64,000 nucleotides of DNA from Datisca glomerata (GCA_003255025.1 QANY01013727.1:1447849-1511848), one strand, 5' to 3'. Shown: positions 10,681-22,517, counted from the first letter of the stretch. Translations and numbers: made by a program. The notes: a model not told the origin generated them from the letters alone.

Positions 10681-12703
10681 AGATTAAGTAAAGTCTAGCC
10701 TACATCTTCGCTCGCTAGACGAGAAGGAAAGACCCTCGCCAAAGCATGAACACCTTGCCAAGCCCTAGAGGAAGCGAGGAATGGCTCTAGCTAGAGTAGG
10801 AACGACTGTCTAGACATCAGAAGGGAAATGTGATGTCTGCCGAGCACTCTAACTCACCAGGCCATGAAAAAGCTTAGCCAAGAGAAATGACACTTGATTA
10901 AATGATAAAAATAAAAGTAAATCTCAATCTGAGGTAGGTCCGCCCAAAGAGACCTCCCAAATGGGAGCATACTTGAAAGCGTCTTCCGTAAGAATACAGT
11001 AGGCTTGTATGACCTGACCTCCCTTAAAGGGGGTAGCCTATTAGGTAGGATCAAGTCCGTTTTAAGGCCCACTAAAGCTTGGGGTCGGAACAACTCCGTA
11101 ACTCAGGTCAGCAGACATTAGTACTTAGAAAACTCTAAACTTTAGGTAACGAAGAAGCAAGAACAAAGGAAATATTAAGGTCACGTTCAGACTAAATCAA
11201 AGCTCAGTGAAAAATTATCTACTCAAAGAATGTTTATCACTTAAAGCGCAGCTCGAGACCACCAAGCTCGTGCATATACGAAAGTTATAACAAAGGAAAT
11301 AGACAAGAGCAGAGCAAAAAGAGGGAGTCAGAATTATTAAAGAAAATTCATTCTCAAGGAGAAATGATTACAAATACAAGAAAATGAAAAATTATAAAGA
11401 TATCCTCCTTAGGTAGATGGTGAACCCCCTCATTAGGCTAACTTACAAATAAAAGACTCCCCGCCTCTTCGAGGCTGATGGTGGCAGGCTCTCCACAGCT
11501 TTCTTGAACTCTTTTGAGTCTTCAGGGCTCAGGTCATAGGATGACCAAGAGTTCAGGATCCTGATGACTTGGTCTGAGGCTCGCTCCGAGTCTAGCCAAA
11601 AGGGACTCCACCCGTGAATAACACATCCTCCCGAGCTAAAGAGGAAAAAAGATTCAATCTCTCCCACAATGGGAGAAAGGGAAGGGAGTAGCTATGCTCG
11701 GGTTTGAGATGATCCTAAAAGATATGGCCGCAAAGGCTGTGCTTGGCCCACTCCTGGTGCATGCTTTAACGAGTGACTAGTGGATCGAAAAGACAAAGGT
11801 GGTAAAAGGAAGGAATGGTGACATGGAATAAAGTGGGATGCAGCCGAGGAAGTCACCTCATTACGGATCAAAGGTCAAGACCCCTGGTTAATTTACAAAC
11901 TTCTACTAAGGATGATGTTTTACAACATAGGGGTTTGCAACTATAAGCCAGTAACCAACGAGGATAAAAGGTTCCCCAAACATGATTATTGATAGCAAGA
12001 AAATCATCGCGAACGGAGCACCAACAACTTTGAGGCGTGGCATTTAAAAGGAGACAGAGAGGGAAATAAAGACCATGGAAAGGAAAATCAAGAGAAAGAC
12101 TTCCAAGTGAAAAAGGCCCTGGAAGGGGAATGACCAATGTTCTTCCAAGGAGGAAATAAGACCTGGGCGTAAGAACGAGGGTTGGAAAATGTTTCGACTC
12201 TTTTAGAAAGGCAATGATGAAGAAAATGAGGAGGAAAAACGCCTATTTGTAAGCCTTGAAGAGGGAAACTGCTCATTCAATGAGCATTATAATAGGTCAT
12301 GACGGCAACCGCCCATGAACCAATGAGATAGTTTGGGAAGACCAAATGTCACTCATGCGTCCGTAGGGGTGAAGTGATGCATCAGTGAGTCAGACCTCAT
12401 GGTTGGCAACTCTCGCCATCCTCCATGCGCATATACGCGCCATCATGACTCCTACTCCCAAGGAACCCATCGCAGTGACGAGTGGGGGGATACACACATA
12501 GAGACGAGTGGTGATCAGGGCATTAATTCCATTCATCATGGGCCTCCCAACTGAATAAATTTCGAGTACAAATGTGAATTTCCCGAGTCGAATTGAGCCC
12601 TTAGCTTATCACCACATAGAGGTAGCCCGAACAAGGAACTTGGGTGAAAGAATTCTTCAGACTTGAAGGAGTAAAGCCACCCAAGTCCTCGATCGGGGGG
12701 AAT
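10681..12703 (+). other. Non-coding interior of LARD-like element (right part) and polypurine tract
   Basis: There are no recognisable coding motifs. The end segment (about 12360-12700) matches 32790-33136 in the second member. A polypurine tract, six Gs then AA, lies at 12695-12702 immediately before the 3' LTR. Confidence 0.6.
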
Positions 12704-13408
12704 TGTTATATGTGTTTCCCGATCACCAACAATGTGATAACACGTGTCACCCGCATCAAAAAGTTCATGACAAAGGAGTTTTCAAAGGAGAAGGTTCGAC
12801 CTCGCCTTGTCGGTCCTGAGGGAGCTTGGTTTTCACAAGCTTGAGTTGATGAATGACAACAAGAATGGAGCTCGCGAAGAGAACTTGGATAACCTCAAGT
12901 GCTAGAGGCAACATTACTCGCTAAAAAGTAACATCCCAGATGGCACATTCTCATAGGCTCGAGTGCCCAACGAGTCCAATCATCATGACAGAATATCAGA
13001 CAAGCCCTCGATATGTCACCTTGAAAGTGCATAAACATTTAATGCTCGTCACTTTATGTTAATGTTGCTTCCCACCCATCTAATCAATGGTAGTCATCGT
13101 GACTCGAGAAGTTTCCCCTGCACGCTTCCGAGGCTTCTTCGACACACTTTCTCCCGCGAGGTCTTAGGTATAAATACCCCCGTCTACTTGAAGAAGAGGT
13201 ATACCATTTCTCCCATAAGAAAACTATGTTAAAATAATGTCAAGATACTGATTTAGGCATCAGAGAACCTTAGGCGAGACAACCACTCCTGGCTCCCCTC
13301 GCTTTTTGGGTTCTTTATTTATGTTTTATTGATTCCAAGGTCATGAGAAATTCCACACTAAAGAGGGGATGCCATGCAACATCAATATAGAGATTTTCGA
13401 TATCAACA
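12704..13408 (+). repeat. 3' LTR of LARD-like member 1
   Basis: It begins TGTTATATGTG after the polypurine tract, ends GATATCAACA, and is collinear with 7671-8359. Its end lies 520 bp upstream of the SYF1 start codon. Confidence 0.85.
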
Positions 13409-13593
13409 TATATTATATCAATTTTATAAACATTACATTCAAATTTCGTTGGCATGTAGGAAGAATGGCTTTAGGACCGATTTATTATTTTTTTAGAAGT
13501 GGGGGACTGTTTTTAATTTTTATTTTAACACTGACTATTTTTTTTTAAAGCTAGCATATTCTTGATGTTCGTCCCATCTTATCCTATATAGGC

Positions 13594-13630
13594 TGTGTGG
13601 GCCTATTGAATTTCTATGGGCTGGGCCGGT
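13594..13630 (+). promoter_or_regulatory. TGGGCC/TGGGCT cluster upstream of SYF1
   Basis: TGGGCC occurs at 13598-13603 and 13622-13627, and TGGGCT at 13617-13622. Clustered TGGGCY (site II) motifs are typical of promoters of plant housekeeping genes. They lie about 300-330 bp upstream of the SYF1 ATG, between the LTR end and the gene. Confidence 0.5.
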
Positions 13631-13927
13631 ACACGAGGTCTCTGTTGTGATTTGAAATGGGTATGTAATAAATTATTTGAAGACAGGATTGATTCAATCA
13701 CGGATATGGAAACGTACAAGTAACAAGCGTGACCATTACATTCCAGTCCCGCTTAAAATTTCTATGAACCCAAACGATACCTTATTGATTCATGTGGGAA
13801 TTTGGGATTCCAGTTCGGAAAAAGTTTTCCTTCATTTGCCTGTTCATTTGGCTCCGTCAGGTGATGTAATAGATTTGTAGCTAGGGTTTCTGAGCTGCTT
13901 CAATCTTTGCAAAATCCACTCTTTTCC

Positions 13928-16900
13928 ATGTCGATTTCCCAAGAGCTATACCCCTCTCAAGATGACTTACTCTACGAAGAAGAGCTTCTCCGAAATCCTT
14001 TTAGCTTGAAGTTATGGTGGCGCTACCTTGTTGCCCGAGCTGAAGCACCTTTCAGAAAGCGGTTTATCATCTACGAGAGAGCTCTCAAGGCCCTTCCTGG
14101 TAGCTACAAGCTATGGCATGCTTATCTTCGTGAACGTCTCGACCTTGTTCGAAACCTGCCTATTACTCACTCTCAGTATGAAACCTTAAACAATACGTTC
14201 GAACGTGCTCTTGTTACAATGCACAAGATGCCTAGAATTTGGATTATGTACTTGCAGACATTGACGGGCCAGAAATTGGTCACTCGGACGCGTCGGACAT
14301 TCGATCGGGCGCTCTGTGCGCTCCCAGTTACACAGCACGATCGCATTTGGGAGCCTTACCTTGTGTTTGTAAGCCAAAGAGGTGTCCCAATTGAGACCTC
14401 GCTTCGGGTTTATCGAAGGTATTTGAAATATGACCCTACACACATTGAAGATTTCATTGAATTCTTAGTCAATTCGAGTCTATGGCAAGAATCTGCAGAG
14501 AGATTAGCTTCAGTGTTGAATGACGATCAGTTTTATTCGATAAAGGGAAAGACAAAGCACAGATTATGGTTAGAGTTGTGTGATTTGCTCACTAGACATG
14601 CCACTGAGGTTTCGGGGTTGAATGTAGATGCAATTATTAGGGGTGGAATTAGAAAGTTTACAGATGAAGTGGGGCGGCTGTGGACTTCGCTAGCAGAATA
14701 TTACATTAGAAAGAATTTACACGAGAAGGCTCGGGACATATTTGAGGAGGGAATGACTACAGTAGTTACAGTTAGAGATTTTAGTGTAATATTTGATTCC
14801 TACTCTCAGTTTGAAGAGAGTATGCTTGCTCATAAGATGGAGAATATGGATTCCAGTGATGAAGAAGATGATGGTAGAGAGGACGATGGTGTTGAGGAGG
14901 ACAGAGATATTCGTTTAGATGTTGATTTATCATTGGCAAAGTTAGAGAAGAAGATACTTCAAGGCTTCTGGTTGCATGACGATAATGATGTAGATTTGAG
15001 ACTGGCTCGATTAGATCATCTTATGGATAGAAGACCTGAATTAGCTAATAGCGTTCTATTACGACAAAATCCTCATAACGTAGAACAATGGCACCGTCGG
15101 GTAAAGTTGTTTGAGGGGAATCCAGCGAAGCAGATAATTACATACACTGAGGCAGTGAGAACAGTGGACCCCATGAAAGCAGTAGGGAAGCCTCATACAT
15201 TGTGGGTGGCTTTTGCTAAGTTATATGAGAAGCATAAAGATATTGCAAATGCAAGAGTTATTTTTGACAAAGCTGTGCAAGTGAACTACAAGACTGTCGA
15301 TAATTTGGCTAGCGTTTGGTGTGAGTGGGCAGAAATAGAACTGAAGCATAAGAATTTCAAAGGAGCTCTGGAGCTGATGAGGAGGGCAACAGCAGAGCCA
15401 TCTGTTGAAGTCAAACGAAGAGGTAACCTACATTTTGGTTGTTGACTGTTGCATTCTTTAATTTGATTGTTATGTTTTTAATTTATTAGTAGATAATAGA
15501 TTTTTTCTTATCAAAATTTTTTATTAGTAGATAATACCCATGTCTTTTTTGTACTATGGTTGTGTATCAATGTGTCTTCCGAACATTTATTGTATTATAT
15601 TCTATTCTGACATTGAAACTGCACTTCATTTTTTCTTTTATGTGCGTGTAAAGACACTTCTTCCTTCGTCTCATATTGCAACTGACTAGTACGTGTGTAA
15701 GAAGTTTTAGTCTGATTGTTTTACTAAATGAGCCTTATGATCAAAATTGTGTTGTAAGATTTATCAGTTTTATTATTGTGTTAACGATTATTTTGTTCCC
15801 ATTGGTGGAATGGCCTACCCTGAAGGACAGTGCCATAGAAAAATTCTTGTTGTACAAAGAAAACTTCATAGATATTTGTGATTCCTAGCGACTTTGTCAA
15901 TTCTGTCACTGTACTGATGTGACTGTGAGATACTGAGTGGATATTGCACTATGACTGTTCTTCCACGTTTTGAGTTAGTAAATAGGGTTTACTCTTATCA
16001 ACATGCTGGTTATTGAGAAACTGGTGGCTAAGAGAATGGGTAATGTCTGTGGATGTTTAACTGCACAGAGTCACAGTTTTGAGATATTTTCGTGGACTTT
16101 ATACTGAACTCCTTGAAGAGAAAATTAGAAGTATGGGACTTCAATGAATCTTGAACTGTTTGTTTATTTTGCAGTTGCGGCTGATGGAAATGAACCAGTG
16201 CAGATGAAGCTGCATAAATCCTTGAGACTTTGGACATTTTATGTGGATTTGGAGGAGAGTCTGGGAACCTTGGAGTCAACACGAGCTGTGTATGAACGAA
16301 TCTTGGACTTGAGGATAGCCACCCCACAAATAATTATCAATTATGCGTTGCTCCTAGAGGTATGTCCTAGAGTTTTATGGTCACATTCCTTCAAATCTTA
16401 TACTGTTTTCGTATGGATGAATTAATTTCTGGAATTTCATTCATGCAGGAAAACAAGTACTTTGAAGATGCATTCAAGGTGTATGAAAGGGGCGTCAAGA
16501 TATTTAAGTACCCTCATGTTAAAGATATATGGGTGACATATCTTTCTAAATTTGTGAAGAGATATGGGAAATCAAAACTAGAGCGGGCAAGAGAACTTTT
16601 TGAGCACGCTGTTGAAACGGTATGTATGTTATTATTTTTCCCACAAATTATTATCTTTTTGTACAATTAATTTGTTGATATCATAACGAAAAGTGTTAAG
16701 AATTACCTTGGAGATCTATCATTTATCGAGAAAAGCGTGCAATTATTTTCCACTTATTCTGTCACATTATCGAGAAAAGCGTGCAACTTTTACAAATGAG
16801 ATCATACTTAGAAATAAATTGATAATTATTACATGAAAGATTCTGACGAGTCTTGTGGTGTAATCCTGCACCAAATTGTTCCTTTTCTGATTTTATTATA

Positions 16901-19374
16901 CTCACGTAGCACAACTGCTATTTTGTTTGTATTACAATATTGAAATATGAAGTTATGCTGTTGTTTAAGTTGAAGACTAACCTTATGCCAATACCGTGAA
17001 TAGAAGGGTTATATGAGCTTCATATACTAAAAGAAAATAGGTAACTGAAGTTATCTTTTACCGATGAAAAGAAAATAGGTATTGAAGTTGCTTCATTATA
17101 ATACGTCTTTTTCCTTAATATACTGGAGGATGTGGTTATATTGCTAAAAGAAGTGCTCATAAGAGATTTTTAGGTTTGATTACTTTTGAGCAGGGTAAGC
17201 TCAATTCTATTGATCTTAATCTATCTAATCTTAGGTTGGATTAACGTCTTAGACCATATTTCAAGTTTAAAACTGTTTGAATATAGAGATTAATTTGCTC
17301 CTTCCCTTTCGAGTTAAGTTTGCTTTCTAGTTTGACAATTTCTTTTTGGGTGGCATATCATGGTTCAAAATTATTAACCTTTATTTTTCTGGTGAACATT
17401 ATCTTACATTTGCTTGAATTTATTAACATTTTTAGTTGGACGATGCCAGAGTGCATTTCTAACTTGGTATGGATCTGTTCATACTAACCGTACTGGGATC
17501 TTCACTTATCTCCTATAGGCCCCAGCTGAGGCAGTCAAACCTTTATATCTTCAGTATGCAAAGCTTGAGGAAGATTATGGTTTGGCAAAGCGAGCGATGA
17601 AGGTCTATGATCAGGCAACCAAGGCAGTTCCAAACAATGAGAAGTTGAGCATGTACGAAATCTATATTGCTCGTGCAGCAGAGATATTTGGCGTTCCAAA
17701 AACAAGAGAAATTTATGAGCAAGCGATAGAGTCTGGTCTTCCAGATAAAGATGTGAAGATCATGTGCCAAAAGTATGCTGAATTAGAGAAGAGTCTGGGA
17801 GAAATTGATCGTGCTCGTGGAATATTTGTATTTGCCTCGCAGTTTGCAGACCCTCGATCTGATATGGACTTCTGGAATAAGTGGCATGAGTTTGAGGTTC
17901 AACATGGAAATGAAGATACCTTCAGAGAGATGCTTCGAATTAAACGGAGTGTTTCTGCTAGCTATAGCCAGGTAAACTTTTTGTTACAGGCTTACAGCTT
18001 TTTTATTCCAAAATTATCTACAAAATTAATTGCTAACCAGGTAGATTTTTTGTTCCGGCTTTTTTTGTTCCAAAATTTTCTACACCGATTTTTGCTTCAA
18101 ACTAGATTGCTTTGGTAATGCAACCAGAGAGAAATCTTAGAACTTTTGAAGGCATTGAAAACTCTACTTGTAAAGTTTTCTTTTTGAGAGAGTGGATAGG
18201 TTGGTTTTCTTTTTGAGAGGGTGAACAACCTCTATAGACCATCTTCAGATATAATTAATTATCTAGGTTGTATTTACCCTTTCTCGGGGTTTTTATATAC
18301 ACGTTATTTTGTTTTCTCCCTAATCAAGGATAGCCTTTACCCCTGGGCCCCTTATGTGATGATACAAATCATATAAAACTTACAGCATATTATCTACTTT
18401 CGAAACATTTAGATTTAGTTATCTTGAATGTAACCATAACTTCGTTCACTAACGGGGAATAATCTGATTGTGGAAGACAAAGTTCGAAAAAGGATTTAAC
18501 AGAGGTGCTATTATCACAATCCCTCTAAAGTATACCACGCGAAGAAAACTTTTTAGCTTCTAACATGAACCCAAAGGCTATGTTTAGAGATTAGTAGGAA
18601 AAAGAAAGGAAAATGTGTAGTACTACATTTTCATTGTTGGGAGATTTCAGAATATGTAGAGGAAAATAGTAATATGAATGAATTTTACTATATTTATAAT
18701 TCATTTTCCCTCTCATTCCACTTACTTTTCTTTTCATTTTTCTTTCCTCCATATTGTCTAAGATCCAAAAATAGCCTTGGCCAAATTTTTCAAGATCTCT
18801 GTGAAATTTACTGTTTTCTATTCAGCTTTTGGTAGTTACCACATGCTGTTTCTTTCCGTATTTTGAGCGATTAAAACATCTATATATCATCTCATACATT
18901 CATTCTTCTTTTCTACAGACACACTTTATTCTGCCCGAGTATCTGATGCAAAAGGATCAAAAGATAGATCTTGATGAAGCAAAAGACAAATTGAAACAGG
19001 CGGGGATCTCTGAAGATGAAATGGCTGCTCTGGAAAGACAGTTGGCTCCTGCAGCAGCCGAAATTCCTTCTAAAGATAATAACAGAAAAGTGGGCTTTGT
19101 GAGTGCTGGAGTTGAATCACAAACCGACGGCGGACTGAAAGTTACTGCAAATCATGAAGACATCGAGTTGCCAGAAGAGAGTGACTCGGAAGATGAAAAA
19201 AGAGTTGAAATTGCACAAAAAGATGTTCCATCTGCTGTTTTCGGAGGTCTGATCCGGAAAAGAGAAGATAACGAAAAGGATGGTGAAATTGAGAATGATG
19301 GTGCTGCGAAAGAGAAGGAAGGCGAAAGCCGCTTAGGCGCTCTCGAGCGAATAAAAAGGCTAAAACGTGCTTGA
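13928..19374 (+). CDS. SYF1: Pre-mRNA-splicing factor SYF1 (XAB2 homologue), 5 exons
   Basis: Exons are 13928-15422, 16175-16359, 16449-16619, 17519-17971 and 18919-19374. All junctions are GT-AG and together they give an open frame of 920 codons including the stop. The ATG at 13928 opens MSISQELYPSQDDLLYEEE; the open frame extends a few codons upstream but without an ATG. The protein is a chain of HAT (half-a-TPR) repeats almost throughout, with an acidic stretch near residues 309-325 (SSDEEDDGREDD) and a charged C-terminal tail containing VGFVSAGVESQ and ESDSEDEKR. SYF1/XAB2 is a nuclear scaffold of the Prp19/NineTeen complex, needed for spliceosome activation and linked in animals to transcription-coupled repair. 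Its length and residue runs fit the plant orthologues as I know them. It appears single-copy and intact here. Confidence 0.95.
17972..18040 (+). other. Possible alternative 3' extension of SYF1 exon 4
   Basis: The normal exon 4 donor CAG|GTAAACTTTTTGTTAC is repeated 69 bp downstream as CAG|GTAGATTTTTTGTTCC. The 69 bases between are 23 sense codons with no stop, so use of the second donor would keep the frame and add 23 residues between the SYSQ and THFILPE parts of the protein. Whether it is used cannot be told from sequence alone. Confidence 0.35.
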
Positions 19375-19561
19375 TTAGAGGTTTATTTGGAAGCGAATCT
19401 GGTTCACAAAGGATCATTAGTAACTGAGAAAATTTTGCACATCAGTGTACTAAAATACCAATTTTATGCTTGAAAGTTACTGTATCAAGGTTTGTCATTG
19501 TATTATTAGAAATGTGTATAATTTTCTTTGTTTACTTCAAATTTGTTGTGCCTTTGAATTA

Positions 19562-19700
19562 ATTTTTTTCCTCTTAGAAGCTCTGCTTAATGAGGCCCCA
19601 AGGCTAAGAAGTTCAAGAATATACTGAAATTTATTTTCGAATCTCTCATCTAAATCAATAAATTCCGTTTCTGTAAAACCATCTTTATCACTAATTGACC
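19562..19700 (+). repeat. Direct repeat, copy A, downstream of SYF1
   Basis: Shares 'ctcttagaagctctgctt', 'aagaagttcaagaata' and 'catctttatcactaat' in order with 20478-20630, with small insertions and substitutions. Confidence 0.75.
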
Positions 19701-20477
19701 TGATCATGTTAGCGGCAAAAATAATTTACTTCACGTGGAATTGCATTCTCTATCTTAATCAATATATATATATANATATATATAATTTTCTCAATGTCGT
19801 TTATATATTAGGGTGTTCACAGTTTGGTTCAGTTCGGTGATATTATTGAATTGAATTGAACTGATTCAGGTAAAAGAGTTTGGTTCAGTTCGGTGATATT
19901 ACTGAATTGAATTGAACCGATTATCGAACGAAATCGAATTGAAAGTTTTGTTTTGATTCTTTTTTATTCTTTTATTCAGCCTTGACCAATTTTAGAGGTT
20001 TAATAGCCATGAAGTGATTTGCCTTCACAGTTCCGTTAGCTTCAAAATAAAAATTGGTTAATTTGATTAGTAAAATTGGTTAATTTGATTAGTAAAATAA
20101 AAATTGGCATTTCGGGTTCACTCACCTTACCAAGGGAAGCTTGGTTAATCTCCTTCAATATTGATTGGTTACTACGATTAGTTTTAGCAGTTCTAAAAAC
20201 TCATTTGTCCTGACAAATATGATACTTATTTATTCCTTTTGACGTTTATTTTAATCTATTATTATTGGTTAAAATGTAAAATATATCTTCAAAGTGATTT
20301 GAGAAATACATTTTTCTTGTGCATGTCGTTAACATGGTGACAGAAACTCTAACGGGAGATTTTATAAAATTAAAAGTTTTTTTAATAAATAAAATTATAA
20401 TATCTGAATTAAGAGTTTTTAAAGTCTAGAGTCTTTTTGAAACTGAAGGTGTAAAATGTATGTTTTATCTTTATTTT

Positions 20478-20630
20478 TTTTCTCTTAGAAGCTCTGCTTG
20501 ATGCCTGATGAGGCTCCAAAACTATCTAAGAAGTTCAAGAATACACTGAAATTTATTTTTAATCTCTCATCTAAATCATTAAATTTATTTTTGTAGGAAC
20601 ATCTTTATCACTAATCGACTTTTATCACAT
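20478..20630 (+). repeat. Direct repeat, copy B, downstream of SYF1
   Basis: Second copy of the segment at 19562-19700, about 915 bp further on, same orientation. It points to a local duplication of sequence just past SYF1. Confidence 0.75.
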
Positions 20631-21100
20631 ATTATATATAATTTTCTCAATCTGTAGCTTCATAGCACACCTCAAAGTTAAGCAAATCTTATATTTACTT
20701 ACCTTTCATAGGGCGAAGGAAAAATCAAAAGACATTTCCTTTTAAATGTGAAGTTGAGATATAAAGGTAAATATTATTACATAATTATATTGTGAATGTA
20801 TAACTAATAAAATATAATAAATTAATCTATTAAAACCATTATTTATATTAATAGTAAATGTGCTATTAATGTATTATCGTTTTATGACTCACTCAACACT
20901 ATTTCTCTTCCCATTTAGTTTTAGGTTAAATTCAACTCATACTCATAAACTTTAGTTCATTAGTAAGTCACCCTAAACTTTAAAATGAATAAATTTACTC
21001 CATGCACTTAGAAAATAGACAAAATTTACCAACACGTAACCCTTTGATTTGAAGGCCCTCCATCAACTTTGCCATCTTTCATCTTGCAATTCTTCTCTTA

Positions 21101-21429
21101 GGGGCTGTTTGATATGAGTTAAATAAGAATGTTGAGAAAGTTATGTTGCAGGATAAATTTAAGTGATAAACTTAGATGATAATATATTAAGATTAACATG
21201 TTTGATAACTCATAGTTCACTACAAGAAATAAGGGCTTTAGCGACCAATGGGAAAGTTATTTGACAAAATAGATTTTTGTGAGAAAGTGATAGGGAAAGT
21301 AATGTGAGATTATTATTTTACCAGGCTAAATAACTTTACCATGACAAATGAGAATACTTATAACAAACATGGTCGAAAATAAGTTTATCACGTATTTTAC
21401 CAATGGGAATACTCAAAACCAAACGCTCA
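21101..21429. mobile_element. Small MITE with TTA flanks (PIF/Harbinger-like)
   Basis: TTA stands at 21098-21100 and again at 21430-21432. The ends GGGGCTGTTTGATATGAG and, reverse-complemented, TGAGCGTTTGGTTTTGAG are an imperfect terminal inverted repeat of the kind seen in Tourist-like elements. Inside at 21217 a CACTACAAGAAAT run resembles the end of a CACTA element, but its partner end is not found. Confidence 0.5.
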
Positions 21430-21732
21430 TTAAGTCCTCTCCATGGAACTCTGCTCTTTCATTTTACCCAACTTTCTCACATGAGATTGAAAGGGGATCG
21501 GCTAGATTACCATTCTAGGGGATGCAAAAACCACCCAACAAATGGTTAGATTACCATTCTAGAGAGCTTAAACACTATTTGAATTCTTAAATTATTACTC
21601 AGTTTTTATTTTAGTCCCTGGTCTTTTATTATTTCATTATGATACCTAAAATTTCCACTTTGGTGTTTGGTCATTAAAATAGTTACTTTGAGATTACAAC
21701 AAGTATCACACATTTTACTATAAATCAAACAT
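21430..21732. other. Non-coding spacer
   Basis: No gene, repeat boundary or RNA is recognised between the MITE and the plastid-derived block. Confidence 0.5.
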
Positions 21733-22228
21733 CGGTGAGAATCCAATACCCTGAAAACCTAATGGTTCCTCCACAAGGTTCATCCACGGAGGGTGAGTCA
21801 GGGCCTAAGATCAGACCGAAAGGCATAGTTGATGGACAACATGTGAATATTCATGTACTACCCCTTGTTGGTCCCAAGGGACGGAGGAGGCTAAGTTAGC
21901 CGAAAGATGGTTATCAGTTCAAGGATGCAAGGTGCCCCTGTCTTTTCAGGGTAAGAAGGGGTAGAGAAAATACCTCGAGCCAATGTTCGAGTACCAGGCA
22001 CTACGATGCTAAAGTAACCCATGCCATACTCCCAGGAAAAGCTTGAACGACCTTCAAAAAAATGATACTTGTACCCAAAGCTTACATAAGTGGGTAGGTA
22101 GAGAGTACCTGGGGGCGTGAGATAATTCTCTCTAAGAAACTCGACAAAATAGGCCCGTAACTTCAGGAGAATGGGTGCCTCCTCACAAAGGGGGTCGCAG
22201 TGACCAGGCCCAGGCGATTTTTTACCAA
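21733..22228 (+). rRNA. rrn23: Plastid 23S rRNA gene fragment inserted in nuclear DNA
   Basis: The stretch reads as the plastid 23S rRNA gene for about 500 bp. Landmarks are GTGAGAATCCAA, CCACGGAGGGTGAGTCAGGG, TTAGCCGAAAGATGGTTATC, TTTTCAGGGTAAGAAGGGG, AACCCATGCCATACTCCCAG and CTCCTCACAAAGGGGG. It is partial and carries scattered substitutions and small deletions, so it is not a working rRNA. It stops at 'tttaccaaaa', where plastid rps11 sequence begins without spacer. This is a nuclear plastid DNA insertion (NUPT). Confidence 0.9.
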
Positions 22229-22345
22229 AACCCATACCAAAAATTGGTTCACGTAGGAATTGACGTATTGGTTCACGTAAAAGTACGCGTAGAATACCAA
22301 AGAGATATTCACGTTCAAGAAAGTTTCAACAATACAATTGTAACG
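22226..22345 (+). pseudogene. rps11: Plastid rps11 5' fragment (NUPT)
   Basis: Read in shifting frames this gives AKPIPKIGS-RN-RIGSRKS, RRIPK and then [12 protein letters not shown], the N-terminal part of plastid ribosomal protein S11. It lacks the first codon, has small indels, and ends after about 40 codons. In plastomes rps11 is in the large single-copy region, far from rrn23, so the direct fusion shows the insertion is a mosaic. The junction falls in a shared CAAAA. Confidence 0.8.
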
Positions 22346-22517
22346 TGCTCGAATCCATACTGAATTTGATAAATGCATTACTTGTGATTTATGTGTTCGT
22401 GTATGTCCTGTAGATTTACCTGTTGTTGATTGGAAATTGGAAACTAATATTCAAAAGAAATGATTGCTTAATTACAATATTGATTTCAGAATCTGAATAT
22501 TTTATGGTAATTGCGTT
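22346..22517 (+). pseudogene. ndhI: Plastid ndhI fragment (NUPT)
   Basis: The translation shows [21 protein letters not shown] then DWKLET, matching the first ferredoxin-type 4Fe-4S motif of plastid NADH dehydrogenase subunit I. This continues into KKxLLNYNIDF and GNC-like sequence with mutations, including CGA to TGA. It is a partial copy from the small single-copy region of a plastome, joined directly to rps11 and psbA pieces. Confidence 0.75.

Larger units (their letters stand above)
7671..13408 (+). mobile_element. LARD-like non-autonomous LTR retroelement, member 1
   Basis: This is a complete LTR element of about 5.7 kb with two similar LTRs (7671-8359 and 12704-13408). A primer-binding-like site follows the first LTR and a polypurine tract precedes the second. 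The 4.3-kb interior has no gag, protease, reverse transcriptase or integrase motif in any frame. It instead contains a minisatellite (9605-10680) and non-coding sequence shared with a second member at 29225-33845. Flanks tattt (7666-7670) and tatat (13409-13413) could be a decayed 5-bp target duplication. Large LTR elements without coding capacity are known in plants as LARDs; membership of that class is inference. Confidence 0.8.
19375..21097. other. SYF1 downstream region with duplicated segments
   Basis: This holds no coding frame. It contains the SYF1 3' end, an AT microsatellite with one N (about 19762-19785), a 56-bp tandem duplication (about 19822-19877 and 19878-19922, 'tttggttcagttcggtgata'), and a 140-150 bp direct repeat (19562-19700 and 20478-20630). 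Confidence 0.6.

Noticed and set aside
13677..13880. 67-codon frame upstream of SYF1
   Set aside because: It lies in the 5' UTR or promoter, has no ATG at its start and no recognisable motif.
13907..13927. Start of SYF1 seven codons upstream at TTG
   Set aside because: There is no ATG in those codons, and the protein from the ATG at 13928 begins as plant SYF1 proteins do.
15423..15445. SYF1 ending after exon 1 (512-codon frame)
   Set aside because: GTAACC is a splice donor, and the frame resumes at 16175 with VAADGNEPVQMKLH, continuing the HAT repeats.
22175..22363. 62-codon frame MPPHKGGRSD as a gene
   Set aside because: It is a frame running across the rrn23 and rps11 plastid fragments, not a native gene.
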